Assembly: GCA_047600765.1 (NCBI GenBank)
Contig: JASGKF010000001.1
Location: 1,116,001 to 1,180,000 of the forward strand
DNA from: Viridibacterium sp047600765
Lineage (GTDB): Bacteria; Pseudomonadota; Gammaproteobacteria; Burkholderiales; Rhodocyclaceae
DNA length: 64,000 bases
Direction of reading: 5' to 3'
Position numbers and translations under genes: made by a program. Under the pieces are notes generated by a model, which saw only the letters and a list, made by a program, of their open reading frames with translations, was not told the origin of the DNA and made no database searches. This document shows, piece by piece, positions 1 through 8,348 of the stretch (positions are counted from its first letter, which is position 1; each line of letters begins with the position of its first letter).

Positions 1-1558
1 TCGGCTGGCGCAGCCAGCCACGCGAGGTCGTCCACAAACCCTCCAGTGAGCTGCCACGACGGGAGGCCCGCGCATGCAGGGCCCGCGCGCCCTGCGCCAC
101 ATGGCGACTGGCCAGCACGCAGGCCACCGTCCCCAGCCCCGGCCAGGTTGTATCGCCGACCATCCACAGGCCTTTGGGTCCGAGGTCGTAGGGAATGGCG
201 TTCTGGTTGCTGTTGGCCAGCGTAAGGCGCGCACCACCGACGGCACCGCGTGGCCGCCGGGTGAAGGCGGCATAGGTCTGTGGCGTACCGAACTCGCGCA
301 CACAGGCAGTGCGCCCCAGCTGAGGATAGACACGCCGCGCGTAGCTCAGCAGCAAATCTGACGCTTCCTGCTTGCGTTGTGCATGCGCGGCAGCATCCAG
401 GCCCTCCCAGTCCGCCAGCTCGCAGTGCGTGGAGATCATCACGCTGCGGTGGCCCGCCGGCGCACTCATCAGGTCGCCCGGCACAGACACGGAGATGAAC
501 ATGTTGTTGCCCATGCCCAGCGGACGCGCGTAGTCCTGCAGGAGCTGGTGATGCGTGTAGTCCTGCCCTGCCACCTCGGTCTCAGGCACGCCGAGGAACA
601 TCACGAGTCCTCCGCCCTGTGCCTGCGCGTCGCGCTCGATGTATGGACGCAACGGTCTGGCCAGCATGTCCGGGGCAAGCCGGGTCGCGAGCTGTGCAGG
701 CACAGCCAGTACGACCTGCGTCGCCGCGAAACTGCGGCCATTCGCCGTTACGCGATATGCCGTGCCCTCACGCTCGACAACCGACACGCTGTGCCGGTAG
801 CGTAAGCGTCCACCCAAAGCCACGTAGCGCGCCACCAGACTGCGCATGAAGCCATGCATGCCCCCACGCGCCCGCGCCAGACCAGCGCCGCGGATGTTGA
901 TGCCCAGTGCAGCGTTGATGAACGGCGCCGTGTCGAGCTGCGCATGCACGGTGTCCTCGACCATCATGGACAGCATGCCGCGCAAGGCCTGACTGTGCGC
1001 GATGCCGAAGTGCCGCAGCGCATCGCCCATGCTCCAGCGCATGTAACGCGCCAGCGGTGCATGCCGTAGAGACAGTGCACGCGCATTGTTCAGGAGGTCC
1101 GCGAGGCTGCGCATGGGCAGCTTCACACCAGCACGACTGGCCGGCCAGAAGGCTTCGGACAGGCTGTCGACGAGAGCCCAGAAGCGGCGATGTGCGGTGT
1201 CATCACCCAACTGCTGCAAGCGCTCACGCGCCCAATCCGCAGCGCCGCGATAGACGTTCACACAGCGGTCCGGTAACCAGGCGCGGTAGCCCGGCAGGAA
1301 GTCGCCTTCGAGAGTCGGCAAGCCTACTTCGGCGAGAAAGTCTGCGCCTACGCCACCCGATTCGAAATCCACCAGGGTCGTAGCGCCCACATCGAAGCTG
1401 AAACCGCTACGCACGTAGTAGCCCGCGCAGCCACCGGGCCGGCTGTGCGCCTCCAGCACCTCGGTGCGCAGGCCTGCCGCCTGCAATCGCAGGGCCGTGG
1501 CAAGACCGGCGAGGCCGGCACCGACAATCAGGACATCACATTGCGCTGCGTCGCTCAT
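1..1558 (-). CDS. FAD-dependent CrtI/phytoene-desaturase-type oxidoreductase (partial at left edge)
   Basis: The reading frame starts at 1558 and stays open for 519 codons to the window edge. The N-terminus carries the dinucleotide-binding motif DVLIVGAGLAGLATAL followed by an acidic residue and RPGG, the standard FAD fold of the phytoene desaturase / carotenoid isomerase / retinol saturase superfamily. Near the visible end, GLWMVGDTTWPGLGTV matches the C-terminal FAD-binding motif of that family, so only a few residues are missing. Its ATG overlaps the stop of the START-like gene upstream by 4 bases, so the two are cotranscribed. No crtB or crtE lies nearby, so carotenoid is not established as substrate; a related polyene or lipid redox step is equally possible. 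Confidence 0.85.
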   Translation of the reverse strand, partial: MSDAAQCDVLIVGAGLAGLATALRLQAAGLRTEVLEAHSRPGGCAGYYVRSGFSFDVGATTLVDFESGGVGADFLAEVGLPTLEGDFLPGYRAWLPDRCVNVYRGAADWARERLQQLGDDTAHRRFWALVDSLSEAFWPASRAGVKLPMRSLADLLNNARALSLRHAPLARYMRWSMGDALRHFGIAHSQALRGMLSMMVEDTVHAQLDTAPFINAALGINIRGAGLARARGGMHGFMRSLVARYVALGGRLRYRHSVSVVEREGTAYRVTANGRSFAATQVVLAVPAQLATRLAPDMLARPLRPYIERDAQAQGGGLVMFLGVPETEVAGQDYTHHQLLQDYARPLGMGNNMFISVSVPGDLMSAPAGHRSVMISTHCELADWEGLDAAAHAQRKQEASDLLLSYARRVYPQLGRTACVREFGTPQTYAAFTRRPRGAVGGARLTLANSNQNAIPYDLGPKGLWMVGDTTWPGLGTVACVLASRHVAQGARALHARASRRGSSLEGLWTTSRGWLRQP

Positions 1559-2043
1559 GATCTTTCTCCTGCGCAAGGCTGTACGCATGGATCCGTGGCA
1601 GAACCAGCATGTGTCGTAAGCGAATCGCAGTACGACTGCAGCCCCTGCAAACGTCTGCGCACATCACGCCGGTAACGCCAGACACACAGCTGCTCCAACA
1701 GCGGCCACGCAGTCAGGCTGTAACGAAAGCGGACACGCGTCTGCCGGGCCGAAACGGACTCGAAGATCCAGCTGCCCGCAAAACTCGTCAGGAAAGCCGG
1801 CCCCTGCAACATGACGATGGCTGCGCGCGCTGGCGGCTCGAACTTGATGTAGCGCACCTGCATGGCCAGGCCGTTGCGCGCCAGAACTCGTGCCACGGCA
1901 CCGAGGTGTGGCCCGGCACCGCCTTCGTAGTCGATGCAGCGCGTGAAAGGATCCCAGCTATCGCGCGCGGCGGCGTTTTGCGACATCGCGAACACCAGCT
2001 CCCGCGAAGCATTGATCAGGACGGACTCATCAATGACGCTCAT
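1555..2043 (-). CDS. SRPBCC (START-like) family protein
   Basis: 162 residues, preceded by a strong GAGGAGGGG ribosome site. The start MSVIDESVLINASRELVFAM and the ending in an amphipathic C-terminal helix fit the SRPBCC / polyketide cyclase helix-grip fold, which binds a hydrophobic ligand in a deep cavity. No catalytic residues can be assigned. It lies 9 bases after the DUF2269 gene and overlaps the FAD oxidoreductase by 4 bases, so it probably binds or presents the substrate or product of that enzyme; this role is inferred from context only. Confidence 0.75.
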   Translation of the reverse strand: MSVIDESVLINASRELVFAMSQNAAARDSWDPFTRCIDYEGGAGPHLGAVARVLARNGLAMQVRYIKFEPPARAAIVMLQGPAFLTSFAGSWIFESVSARQTRVRFRYSLTAWPLLEQLCVWRYRRDVRRRLQGLQSYCDSLTTHAGSATDPCVQPCAGERS

Positions 2044-2052
2044 ATCCCCTCC

Positions 2053-2526
2053 TCAGAAGTACGCGGGCTTGGTCACCATCACCCAGAAGATCAACATCGC
2101 GCCGGCAAAGCCGCAGTAACCCAGGCCTTCCCACCACAAGGCCATGCGTTGGTATGCCGACGGCAAAGGACTGACGGTCTCGTGGGCTTGCCGCGCAAGC
2201 TTGTGCATGCGGATCTGCAGCACCACTACCGGCAACCAGCACAGCCCGACGAAAACGTAGAGCGCGAGACCCGCTGCGATCCATGGCGTGCTCAGGGTCC
2301 AGCCCACTTCACGCATGAGCCACAGGCCGCTGAGGGGCTGCACGATCACGGCCGGCGTAGTGAAGATCCAGTCCGCCAGCACCACGAAGCGGCCAACGAA
2401 GAGCTTGCTGGCGGTGTCGCCGAAGCGGTTGGCGCAGAACAGGTAGAAGGCGCTGCCGAAGCCAGTGCCGATGAGCACCACCGACGAAATGACATGCAGG
2501 TACTTCACGACGAGGTAGCTGTTCAT
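2053..2526 (-). CDS. DUF2269-type integral membrane protein
   Basis: 157 residues with about four hydrophobic segments (near residues 5-30, 45-70, 80-103 and 132-152). The N-terminus, beginning MNSYLVVKYLHVISSVVL with a conserved membrane histidine and followed by GTGFGSAFYLF, is typical of the DUF2269 family. Biochemical function is unknown. The start at 2526 is supported by AAAGGAGAG just upstream and by a 4-base ATGA overlap with the preceding SDR-DoxX gene. DUF2269 proteins often neighbour SDR-DoxX proteins, which suggests a shared membrane redox function. Confidence 0.8.
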   Translation of the reverse strand: MNSYLVVKYLHVISSVVLIGTGFGSAFYLFCANRFGDTASKLFVGRFVVLADWIFTTPAVIVQPLSGLWLMREVGWTLSTPWIAAGLALYVFVGLCWLPVVVLQIRMHKLARQAHETVSPLPSAYQRMALWWEGLGYCGFAGAMLIFWVMVTKPAYF

Positions 2527-3782
2527 GCCTGCTCTCCTTTGCTGCGCGACCACAGGGCCAGCGCCGCGATCCAGGCCAGCATGGGCAGGTTCTTGAGCAA
2601 GGGACCGAAGGGGTCGAACCACAGCGCGGGCGACAGCCAGCCCAAACCCAGGGTGTAGCCCGCCACGATGAAGGCCAGCGCAGCCCAGGCAAGACGGCTG
2701 CGTGCGAACAGGGCGAGGCCCGCTGCGCAGATATCGATGAACAGCATCGCGTAGTAAGCCCATTGCGCGGGTTCGCCAACAATGCCTACGGCCTGCAAGT
2801 GCGCAAATGGCTGCACCGCCTGCGGCCACAACAGTGGCAAGGCCGCCGAGAGGAGGCAGACGCTGGCCAGCACCACGCGCCCCAGGCCCATGCCGAGCTG
2901 ATGCAGGAAATCCTGCCGGCAGCGCTGCGCCTCCTGTGCCGTGAGGAACTGTTGCGGTGGGCGCGGCGGACGGCCAAACGCTGCACGAAACGCATCGCGC
3001 TCCGTCGTGCTGCCGGCCTGCATCACACGCTGGGTCTGCATGCCGCCGAGTGAAGAGCCCAGCCACTGCAACCCCACAGCCATCACACGCGCAAGCGGCG
3101 CCGGCAAGGCAGCAAGGCGCGGTGCGCGGCCCGTGATGCGCTGGCCCAGCACGCGTATGTAGTCCGTCATGCTTAGCTGATGCGGGCCACCTAGCTCATA
3201 AACTCCACTCGGCGCTTGCGGTGCTCGCACGAGGAAGACCAGCAACTGCACGACATCATCGAGATGCACGGGCTGCACGACGCCGCGCCCGCCACCGGGC
3301 AGGAGTGCGAAGGGCAGCTGCGCCAGTGCGATCAGCAAGCGGCTGCTCTCGCCACGCAGCGAGAAGATCAGCGACGGTCTGACGATGCGTGCCTCCAGTG
3401 GCAAGCGCAGCAGGTAGGCATCGGCGGCATGCTTGCTGGCAATGAAGCTGCCCGTCGCCGCGTCACCAAGTGCCGAGACCTGCAACACGCGCCGTACGCC
3501 GGCAGCGACACAGGCATCGAACAAACGACAGGCGCCCAGATGGTGAACTGCTTCGTGATCAGCCTCGCCATACACGGGCCCCAGCCCGCAGGCATTCACC
3601 ACCAGATCCCAGCCGCGCAGTTGCGCCGCCAGCTCGGCCTGCGGCGGCAAGGCCTGGAGATCGAGCTGCAGATCCGCGGGGCCACGACGCGCGGCACGCC
3701 CCACCTCGATGCCACAACGCTCCAGCGCCCCGGCCAACGCCGAGCCCACCATTCCGCCACTTCCCACGATCAGGACACGCAT
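2523..3782 (-). CDS. SDR-family NAD(P)-binding protein with C-terminal DoxX-like membrane domain
   Basis: 419 residues from the ATG at 3782, which follows GGGAGG. An atypical SDR Rossmann domain (VLIVGSGGMVGSALAG at residues 3-18, then an NmrA/complex-I-39-kDa-like body) occupies about the first 290 residues. The last 120 residues contain four hydrophobic helices resembling DoxX-like quinone-linked membrane proteins. The two-domain architecture is known in proteobacteria, but the reaction is not. It is the first gene of a four-gene minus-strand operon (SDR-DoxX, DUF2269, START-like, FAD oxidoreductase). A perfect palindrome in its promoter matches one in front of the upstream regulator gene. 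Confidence 0.82.
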   Translation of the reverse strand: MRVLIVGSGGMVGSALAGALERCGIEVGRAARRGPADLQLDLQALPPQAELAAQLRGWDLVVNACGLGPVYGEADHEAVHHLGACRLFDACVAAGVRRVLQVSALGDAATGSFIASKHAADAYLLRLPLEARIVRPSLIFSLRGESSRLLIALAQLPFALLPGGGRGVVQPVHLDDVVQLLVFLVRAPQAPSGVYELGGPHQLSMTDYIRVLGQRITGRAPRLAALPAPLARVMAVGLQWLGSSLGGMQTQRVMQAGSTTERDAFRAAFGRPPRPPQQFLTAQEAQRCRQDFLHQLGMGLGRVVLASVCLLSAALPLLWPQAVQPFAHLQAVGIVGEPAQWAYYAMLFIDICAAGLALFARSRLAWAALAFIVAGYTLGLGWLSPALWFDPFGPLLKNLPMLAWIAALALWSRSKGEQA

Positions 3783-3822
3783 GATCAGCCTCCCGGCGCT
3801 TGCTCTCACAAAACAGATTTCC

Positions 3823-3848
3823 GTTATTTCTGTCTAAACAGAAATAAC
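3823..3848. promoter_or_regulatory. Palindromic operator in front of the SDR-DoxX operon
   Basis: Perfect 11-base inverted repeat GTTATTTCTGT-N4-ACAGAAATAAC in the 80-base gap between the regulator stop (3863) and the SDR-DoxX start (3782). The core ATTTCTGT-N4-ACAGAAAT recurs with the same spacing at 4424-4457 in front of the regulator itself, so it is the likely binding site of that regulator. Confidence 0.6.
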
Positions 3849-3862
3849 CACTCAAAAAAATT

Positions 3863-4405
3863 TCACCCTGGATCTTCGTTCTTGCCGCCGCGCACGAACT
3901 TCTGCACCCCCGCGCCCAGGCGCAGGATCTTGACGAGGGTCTCCGGCGAGAGGCGCATCATCTCGTCGCTCCAGATCGTCAGCACGTCCAGGAACTCCAG
4001 CGTATCGGCCAGTCGATGCTTGAAAGCTTCGGACTCCCTGCCAAAGTCGGGCGCGTCACGCAGCTCGCGCAACACCGCGATGGTCGGATCGATCTCGCGC
4101 TGCTTGCGCCCCTTCACGATGGTGCGGAACAGTTCCCAGACATCGCCCGATGTCTCGAAGTGATCGCGCCGGTCGCCCATCACATGGGTCAGCTTGACGA
4201 GCTGCCAGCTCTGCAACTCCTTGATGCTGTTGCTGACGTTGGAGCGCGCCACATTCAAGGTCTCGGCGATCTCCTCGGCATGCATCGGGCGTGCCGTGAC
4301 GAACAGCAAGGCATGAATCTGCGCGACCGTGCGATTGACGCCCCAGCGGCTGCCCATCTCGCCCCAGTGCAGGATGAAGGTTTGTGCGTTGTTTGAGAGT
4401 TCCAT
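3863..4405 (-). CDS. GbsR/MarR-family transcriptional regulator
   Basis: 180 residues from the ATG at 4405. The protein begins MELSNNAQTFILHWGEMGSR and contains a winged helix-turn-helix (RPMHAEEIAETLNVARSNVS, about residues 41-60, followed by SIKELQSWQLV), the arrangement of GbsR-type MarR relatives. The longer frame back to 4759 lacks conserved sequence and crosses the promoter palindrome, so I reject it. It lies just upstream of the SDR-DoxX operon on the same strand. The shared palindromes at 3823-3848 and 4424-4457 suggest autoregulation plus control of the operon. The inducer is unknown. Confidence 0.85.
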   Translation of the reverse strand: MELSNNAQTFILHWGEMGSRWGVNRTVAQIHALLFVTARPMHAEEIAETLNVARSNVSNSIKELQSWQLVKLTHVMGDRRDHFETSGDVWELFRTIVKGRKQREIDPTIAVLRELRDAPDFGRESEAFKHRLADTLEFLDVLTIWSDEMMRLSPETLVKILRLGAGVQKFVRGGKNEDPG

Positions 4406-4423
4406 GAGCTGAAGCCTAGATGC

Positions 4424-4457
4424 GTCACAAATTTCTGTCAATACAGAAATCTGTGAC
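4424..4457. promoter_or_regulatory. Palindromic operator between regulator and protease genes
   Basis: Inverted repeat GTCACAAATTTCTGT-N4-ACAGAAATCTGTGAC with one mismatch in 15-base arms, located between the divergent GbsR-like gene (start 4405) and the trypsin-like gene (start near 4503). The inner core is identical to the perfect palindrome at 3823-3848. It could control both divergent genes. Confidence 0.6.
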
Positions 4458-4502
4458 GAGCCTGTCGCAAAGAAACCGGTGCTAGATTGCGCACTGGCGA
4501 CC

Positions 4503-5529
4503 ATGGAGTCACTCATGATGCGCACGCTGCGCGCCCTGCTGCTGCTGATCACCCTGCATGCCGCCGATGCCTGCGCCATCATGGCCGGCTCGGCCTCGGC
4601 CAGCCCGGCGGACGCCCCCGCCGCACGCGTTGAACGACCCGGGCTCCAGCACTGCCTGGAGCGGTGCCGTGGCGGTGATGGTGGGCGGGACTTACTCCGG
4701 CGTGCTGGTGGCGTCGCGTTACGTGCTGACGGCCGCGCACGTCGTGGCGAGCGCAGCAAACAATCCGTCTGGCGTGCAAGTCGTGTTCAACCTCGCCAAC
4801 GGACAGACGACGCTGAATGCCGTCCGCATCGAGATTTTCCCGGGCTTCAGCTTTCCGTACGACGACGTCGCACTCATCGAGCTGGCCGAGGACGCACCGC
4901 CCGAGGCGGCGCGCTACGCAGTGCTGGATTCGCCCATCAGCACGGGCACTACCTTCACGATGGTCGGCTACGGTGACTCCGGCTACGGCGATGTCGGCCC
5001 CAACCTGAGAAGCAACAACCAGACACGGCGCTGGGGAGAAAACCAGGCCGACGTATTGCAGCCGACACTGGATGCCAGCGGACGCACGAGCGCGTTCTAC
5101 ATCTACGACTTTGACGGCCCGACAAGCGTCCACGCGAATTACACCGGTGCGCGCAGTCTGGGCAACAGGCGTGAAAGCATCACCGCCACGGGCGATTCCG
5201 GCTCCCCGGCTTTCGTTGTTGTGAATGGCAAACGCTACCTGATGGGCATCAACAACTCCGTGCTGAGCTTCAATGGCAGCAGCCCCAACTTCACCTTCGG
5301 CAGTGGGGGGACGGGGATTCGCCTGTCCGATCCCCGCTTCATCAGCTGGTTGCGCGCAAAGTCGTCGAACGGGATCCGCGTCGCTTCAGATCCGGAAAGC
5401 GCCGAGGGAAATACTCAGCTGACGCTATGGGCGGGTGGCCTACTGGGGGTCGGCTTGCTGGCAAGCATGCAATGGCGCAAGCGCCAGATTGATTGGAAGC
5501 AGCGTCTCAGCTCGAGAACAGACGCATGA
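4503..5529 (+). CDS. Trypsin-like serine protease with signal peptide and C-terminal membrane anchor (frameshifted near 4615)
   Basis: A Sec signal peptide (MMRTLRALLLLITL, ending near ACA) is encoded from 4503 or 4515, but the protease domain is in the next frame. Removing one C from the five-C run at 4615-4619 joins them into one protein of about 341 residues. The catalytic triad is visible: His in TAAHVV, Asp in YDDVALIEL, Ser in GDSGSPAF. A hydrophobic segment (LTLWAGGLLGVGLLAS) followed by basic residues near the C-terminus suggests a membrane anchor. The protein should act in the periplasm or at the surface; substrate unknown. The frameshift could be a real mutation or a sequencing error. 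The 3' end overlaps the convergent START-like gene by 23 bases. Confidence 0.75.
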
Positions 5530-6004
5530 ACACGCTGCTGCCCGTGCTGCTCAGCGCGGGCTGACGCGCAAGATGCTCGTGCAAGCCCTGGAAGATGTGA
5601 CGCATCAGGCGTACGTGGATGGCCTTGAGATCAATGAAGCTGGCCGCCATCGCCAGCATGCGCCCACGCACGTGGATATCAACGTCGTAGACCAGGCGGG
5701 TACTGCCATCACCGATGGCCTCCAGCGTCCAGATGCCGCGACCGGCGAACAGGCCATCCACGTAGTTCATGCGCAACGAATTGTGCGGGTCGGCTTCGGC
5801 AATTTCGCAGACGAAACGCACGCCACCGCGCGGACGGATTTCGACCTGACTGCCGAGCAGGTCGGGCAGCAGCCCGAGCACGCGGATCTGCACGTGCATG
5901 GGCCACCACACCGGGTAAGCGGGCAGCTCGGTCAGCGCGCGCCACACCATCGCTGGCGGGAACGGCAAACTGATTTCGTCGCGGGATCGGCAGATGCCGG
6001 CCAT
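5507..6004 (-). CDS. SRPBCC (polyketide cyclase/START-like) family protein
   Basis: 165 residues from the ATG at 6004. The frame is open further upstream to 6154, but that part is arginine- and serine-rich and overlaps the end of relA, so the shorter start is preferred although its ribosome site is weak. The stretch AMVWRALTELPAYPVWWP and the C-terminal helix fit the SRPBCC ligand-binding fold. It lies downstream of relA on the same strand and converges on the protease gene. Ligand and role are unknown. Confidence 0.65.
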   Translation of the reverse strand: MAGICRSRDEISLPFPPAMVWRALTELPAYPVWWPMHVQIRVLGLLPDLLGSQVEIRPRGGVRFVCEIAEADPHNSLRMNYVDGLFAGRGIWTLEAIGDGSTRLVYDVDIHVRGRMLAMAASFIDLKAIHVRLMRHIFQGLHEHLARQPALSSTGSSVFMRLFSS

Positions 6005-6080
6005 GTACGGATAGTCCGGAAAGGATGGCGGAACGGCAGGGGCTCGGACTACGCCGCGGTTCCGCCAGACAGACTTCGTC

Positions 6081-8288
6081 TCAGCAGCGCCGTGCTGACA
6101 CGACCCCTTCCACTTCGGAGACCTGCTGCAGGATGCGCTGCACCAGCTCAACACTGGCCACTTCTACCGTAAACCGCATATAGGCGCGAGGGCCACGTGA
6201 GACGGTATTCACACCGATGACGTTGAATTTGTCGCGCGAGAACACATCGGAAATATCGCGCAGCAGACCAGAGCGGTCGTTCGCCTCGATGGCGATGTCA
6301 ACGGGATAGACCTCGCTGCGTGTGCCCGGCGCAGGCAGCTTGATGCCGCCCCAGTCGGCCGGCACGATGCGTTCGGGATGCCGGTGTGCGATGTTGAGGT
6401 AGCTGCGGCAATCGGCACGATGGATGGATACACCGCGACCGCGTGTCACGAAGCCCTTGATGGGATCTGGCGGCACCGGCTTGCAGCATCGGGCAAGCTG
6501 CGTGAACAACTGACCGACGCCCACAATGAGGATGCCATCCGCAGACTCAGCCGCGCGACGCTCGCCAATCACCAGATCAGGCTGCTCGACGGGCTCTGCC
6601 TGTACCTGCAGGGCGTTGTGGATCTGGCGTGCACTGACGTCGCCACGACCAACCGCGATGAAGAAGTTCTGCGTTTCCTTGAAGTTGAGCTTGCCTGCCA
6701 GCTCGTCGAGGTTGGCCTGCGTCTGACCGGCGCGCTGCAGCTCGCGCATGACGATGGCGCGCCCCTGCGAAGCGGTCTCTTCTTCTTCCTGCTGCACGAA
6801 CCAGCGGCGCACCTTGGCACGTGCATTCGCAGTAACAAGGTAACCAAGTTGCGGGTTGAGCCAGTCACGCGATGGACCGCCAACCTTGGTCGTGATGACC
6901 TCGACCACCTGCCCGTTGGACAGCGGCGTATCGAGCGGCACCATCACGCCGTCGACTTTGGCGCCACGGCAGCGGTGGCCCAGGTCGGTATGCAGACGAT
7001 AGGCGAAGTCGATGGGTGTAGCGCCCGCCGCAAGGTCGAGCACGCGCCCCTGCGGCGTCACCACGTAGATGGTGTCGTCCAGCGCGGCACGACGTGTGTG
7101 TTCTTCCCACTCGGCCACATCGGTGACCTCATCACGCCACGACAGCAGCTGTCTCAACAGCGCGATCTTCTCGTCGTAATCGCCATCGGCCTTGGTCGCG
7201 CCTTCCTTGTAACGCCAGTGCGCGGCCACACCCAGCTCGGCATGCTTGTGCATGTCGTGGGTGCGGATCTGCACTTCCAGCGCGCGGCCGTCTGCTGCGC
7301 GCACGGCGGTGTGCAGCGATTGGTAATTGTTGCCCTTGGGCTTGCGAATGTAGTCGTCGAATTCGTTGGCGATCGGCGTCCACAACGAATGCACGTGACT
7401 CAGCACGCCATAGCAATCACTGATGTCGTTAACGAGCACGCGCAGTGCCCGCACGTCATAGACCTGCTCGAAGTCCAGGTGCTTGGCGCGCATCTTGTTG
7501 TAGATGCTGAAGATGTGTTTCGGGCGGCCATAGATCTCGGCCTTGATGCCTTCGGCCTCCAGCGCGCTGCGCAGGCGCTCGATGGAATCTGCAATGAAGG
7601 CCTCGCGCTCGACGCGACGCTCGTCGAGCATCTTGGCGACGCGCTTGTAGGTATCCGGCTCAAGGAAGCGGAAGGACAGGTCTTCGAGCTCCCACTTGAG
7701 TTGCCAGACACCCAGGCGGTTAGCCAGTGGCGCGAAAAGGTCGATGCTTTCGCGCGCGATGTCTTCGCGCACCTGCTCGCGGTTTTCGGTAAAGAAGCGC
7801 AGGGTCTGCACGCGCGAAGCAAGGCGCAGCAGGATGACGCGCAGGTCTTCCGCCATCGCCAGCACCATCTTGCGCAAGGTTTCGGTCTGCACTTGCAGAT
7901 CGGCCGCCGTGGCGTTGGGTGCCGGGCGCGACAACATGCGCAGACGATTGAGTTTCGAGAGCCCTTCGACCAGACGCGCGACGGGCGCACCGAAACGCGC
8001 CTCGATCTGTTCGATATCATGCTGACCACCCTCGCCTACGGCGAAGAGCAAGGCAGCCAGGCGCGCGTCAACATCCAGCCGCAGGGACACGGCGATGAGC
8101 GCCATCCCGAGGGCGTGCTGCCAGACACCTTCGCCGCTACCGAGCACGTGACCTGTGTAGACCGACTGGGCCCAATCGACAGCCTGCGCGATCTGCGCAC
8201 GCTCGGTGGGGCCAAGGCCCTCGGCAAGAAGGTCGGGGAGTGATGCGTCGCCGCTGGTGTTGGCGACCGAATGCTGAACGGAAACCAT
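6081..8288 (-). CDS. relA: GTP pyrophosphokinase RelA (stringent response (p)ppGpp synthetase)
   Basis: 735 residues from the ATG at 8288. Order: a degenerate HD hydrolase domain (about 30-200), a synthetase domain (about 245-360) with EVQIRT, a TGS domain (about 405-468), a conserved-cysteine region (QLARCCKPVP) and a C-terminal ACT domain (about 665-735). The HD motif is lost (LFAVGE at 81-86). The synthetase carries EFDD at 309-312, the EXDD motif of monofunctional RelA, not the RFKD motif of bifunctional SpoT/Rel. It should therefore make but not hydrolyse (p)ppGpp, in response to uncharged tRNA on ribosomes. The open frame back to 8888 is only the shadow of mtfA. Confidence 0.93.
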   Translation of the reverse strand: MVSVQHSVANTSGDASLPDLLAEGLGPTERAQIAQAVDWAQSVYTGHVLGSGEGVWQHALGMALIAVSLRLDVDARLAALLFAVGEGGQHDIEQIEARFGAPVARLVEGLSKLNRLRMLSRPAPNATAADLQVQTETLRKMVLAMAEDLRVILLRLASRVQTLRFFTENREQVREDIARESIDLFAPLANRLGVWQLKWELEDLSFRFLEPDTYKRVAKMLDERRVEREAFIADSIERLRSALEAEGIKAEIYGRPKHIFSIYNKMRAKHLDFEQVYDVRALRVLVNDISDCYGVLSHVHSLWTPIANEFDDYIRKPKGNNYQSLHTAVRAADGRALEVQIRTHDMHKHAELGVAAHWRYKEGATKADGDYDEKIALLRQLLSWRDEVTDVAEWEEHTRRAALDDTIYVVTPQGRVLDLAAGATPIDFAYRLHTDLGHRCRGAKVDGVMVPLDTPLSNGQVVEVITTKVGGPSRDWLNPQLGYLVTANARAKVRRWFVQQEEEETASQGRAIVMRELQRAGQTQANLDELAGKLNFKETQNFFIAVGRGDVSARQIHNALQVQAEPVEQPDLVIGERRAAESADGILIVGVGQLFTQLARCCKPVPPDPIKGFVTRGRGVSIHRADCRSYLNIAHRHPERIVPADWGGIKLPAPGTRSEVYPVDIAIEANDRSGLLRDISDVFSRDKFNVIGVNTVSRGPRAYMRFTVEVASVELVQRILQQVSEVEGVVSARRC

Positions 8289-8348
8289 GACGGAATTATC
8301 CCACAGGCGCCCGGCGGTGCCGCCCCGGGAAAGTGAAGAGAGACATAC

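Noticed and set aside
4558..5529. Start of the protease at the in-frame ATG 4558
   Set aside because: It would omit the clear signal peptide encoded just upstream in the neighbouring frame and gives an atypical Pro/Arg-rich N-terminus.
6378..8243. 621-residue plus-strand open frame opposite relA
   Set aside because: Shadow of the conserved relA coding sequence without any domain.
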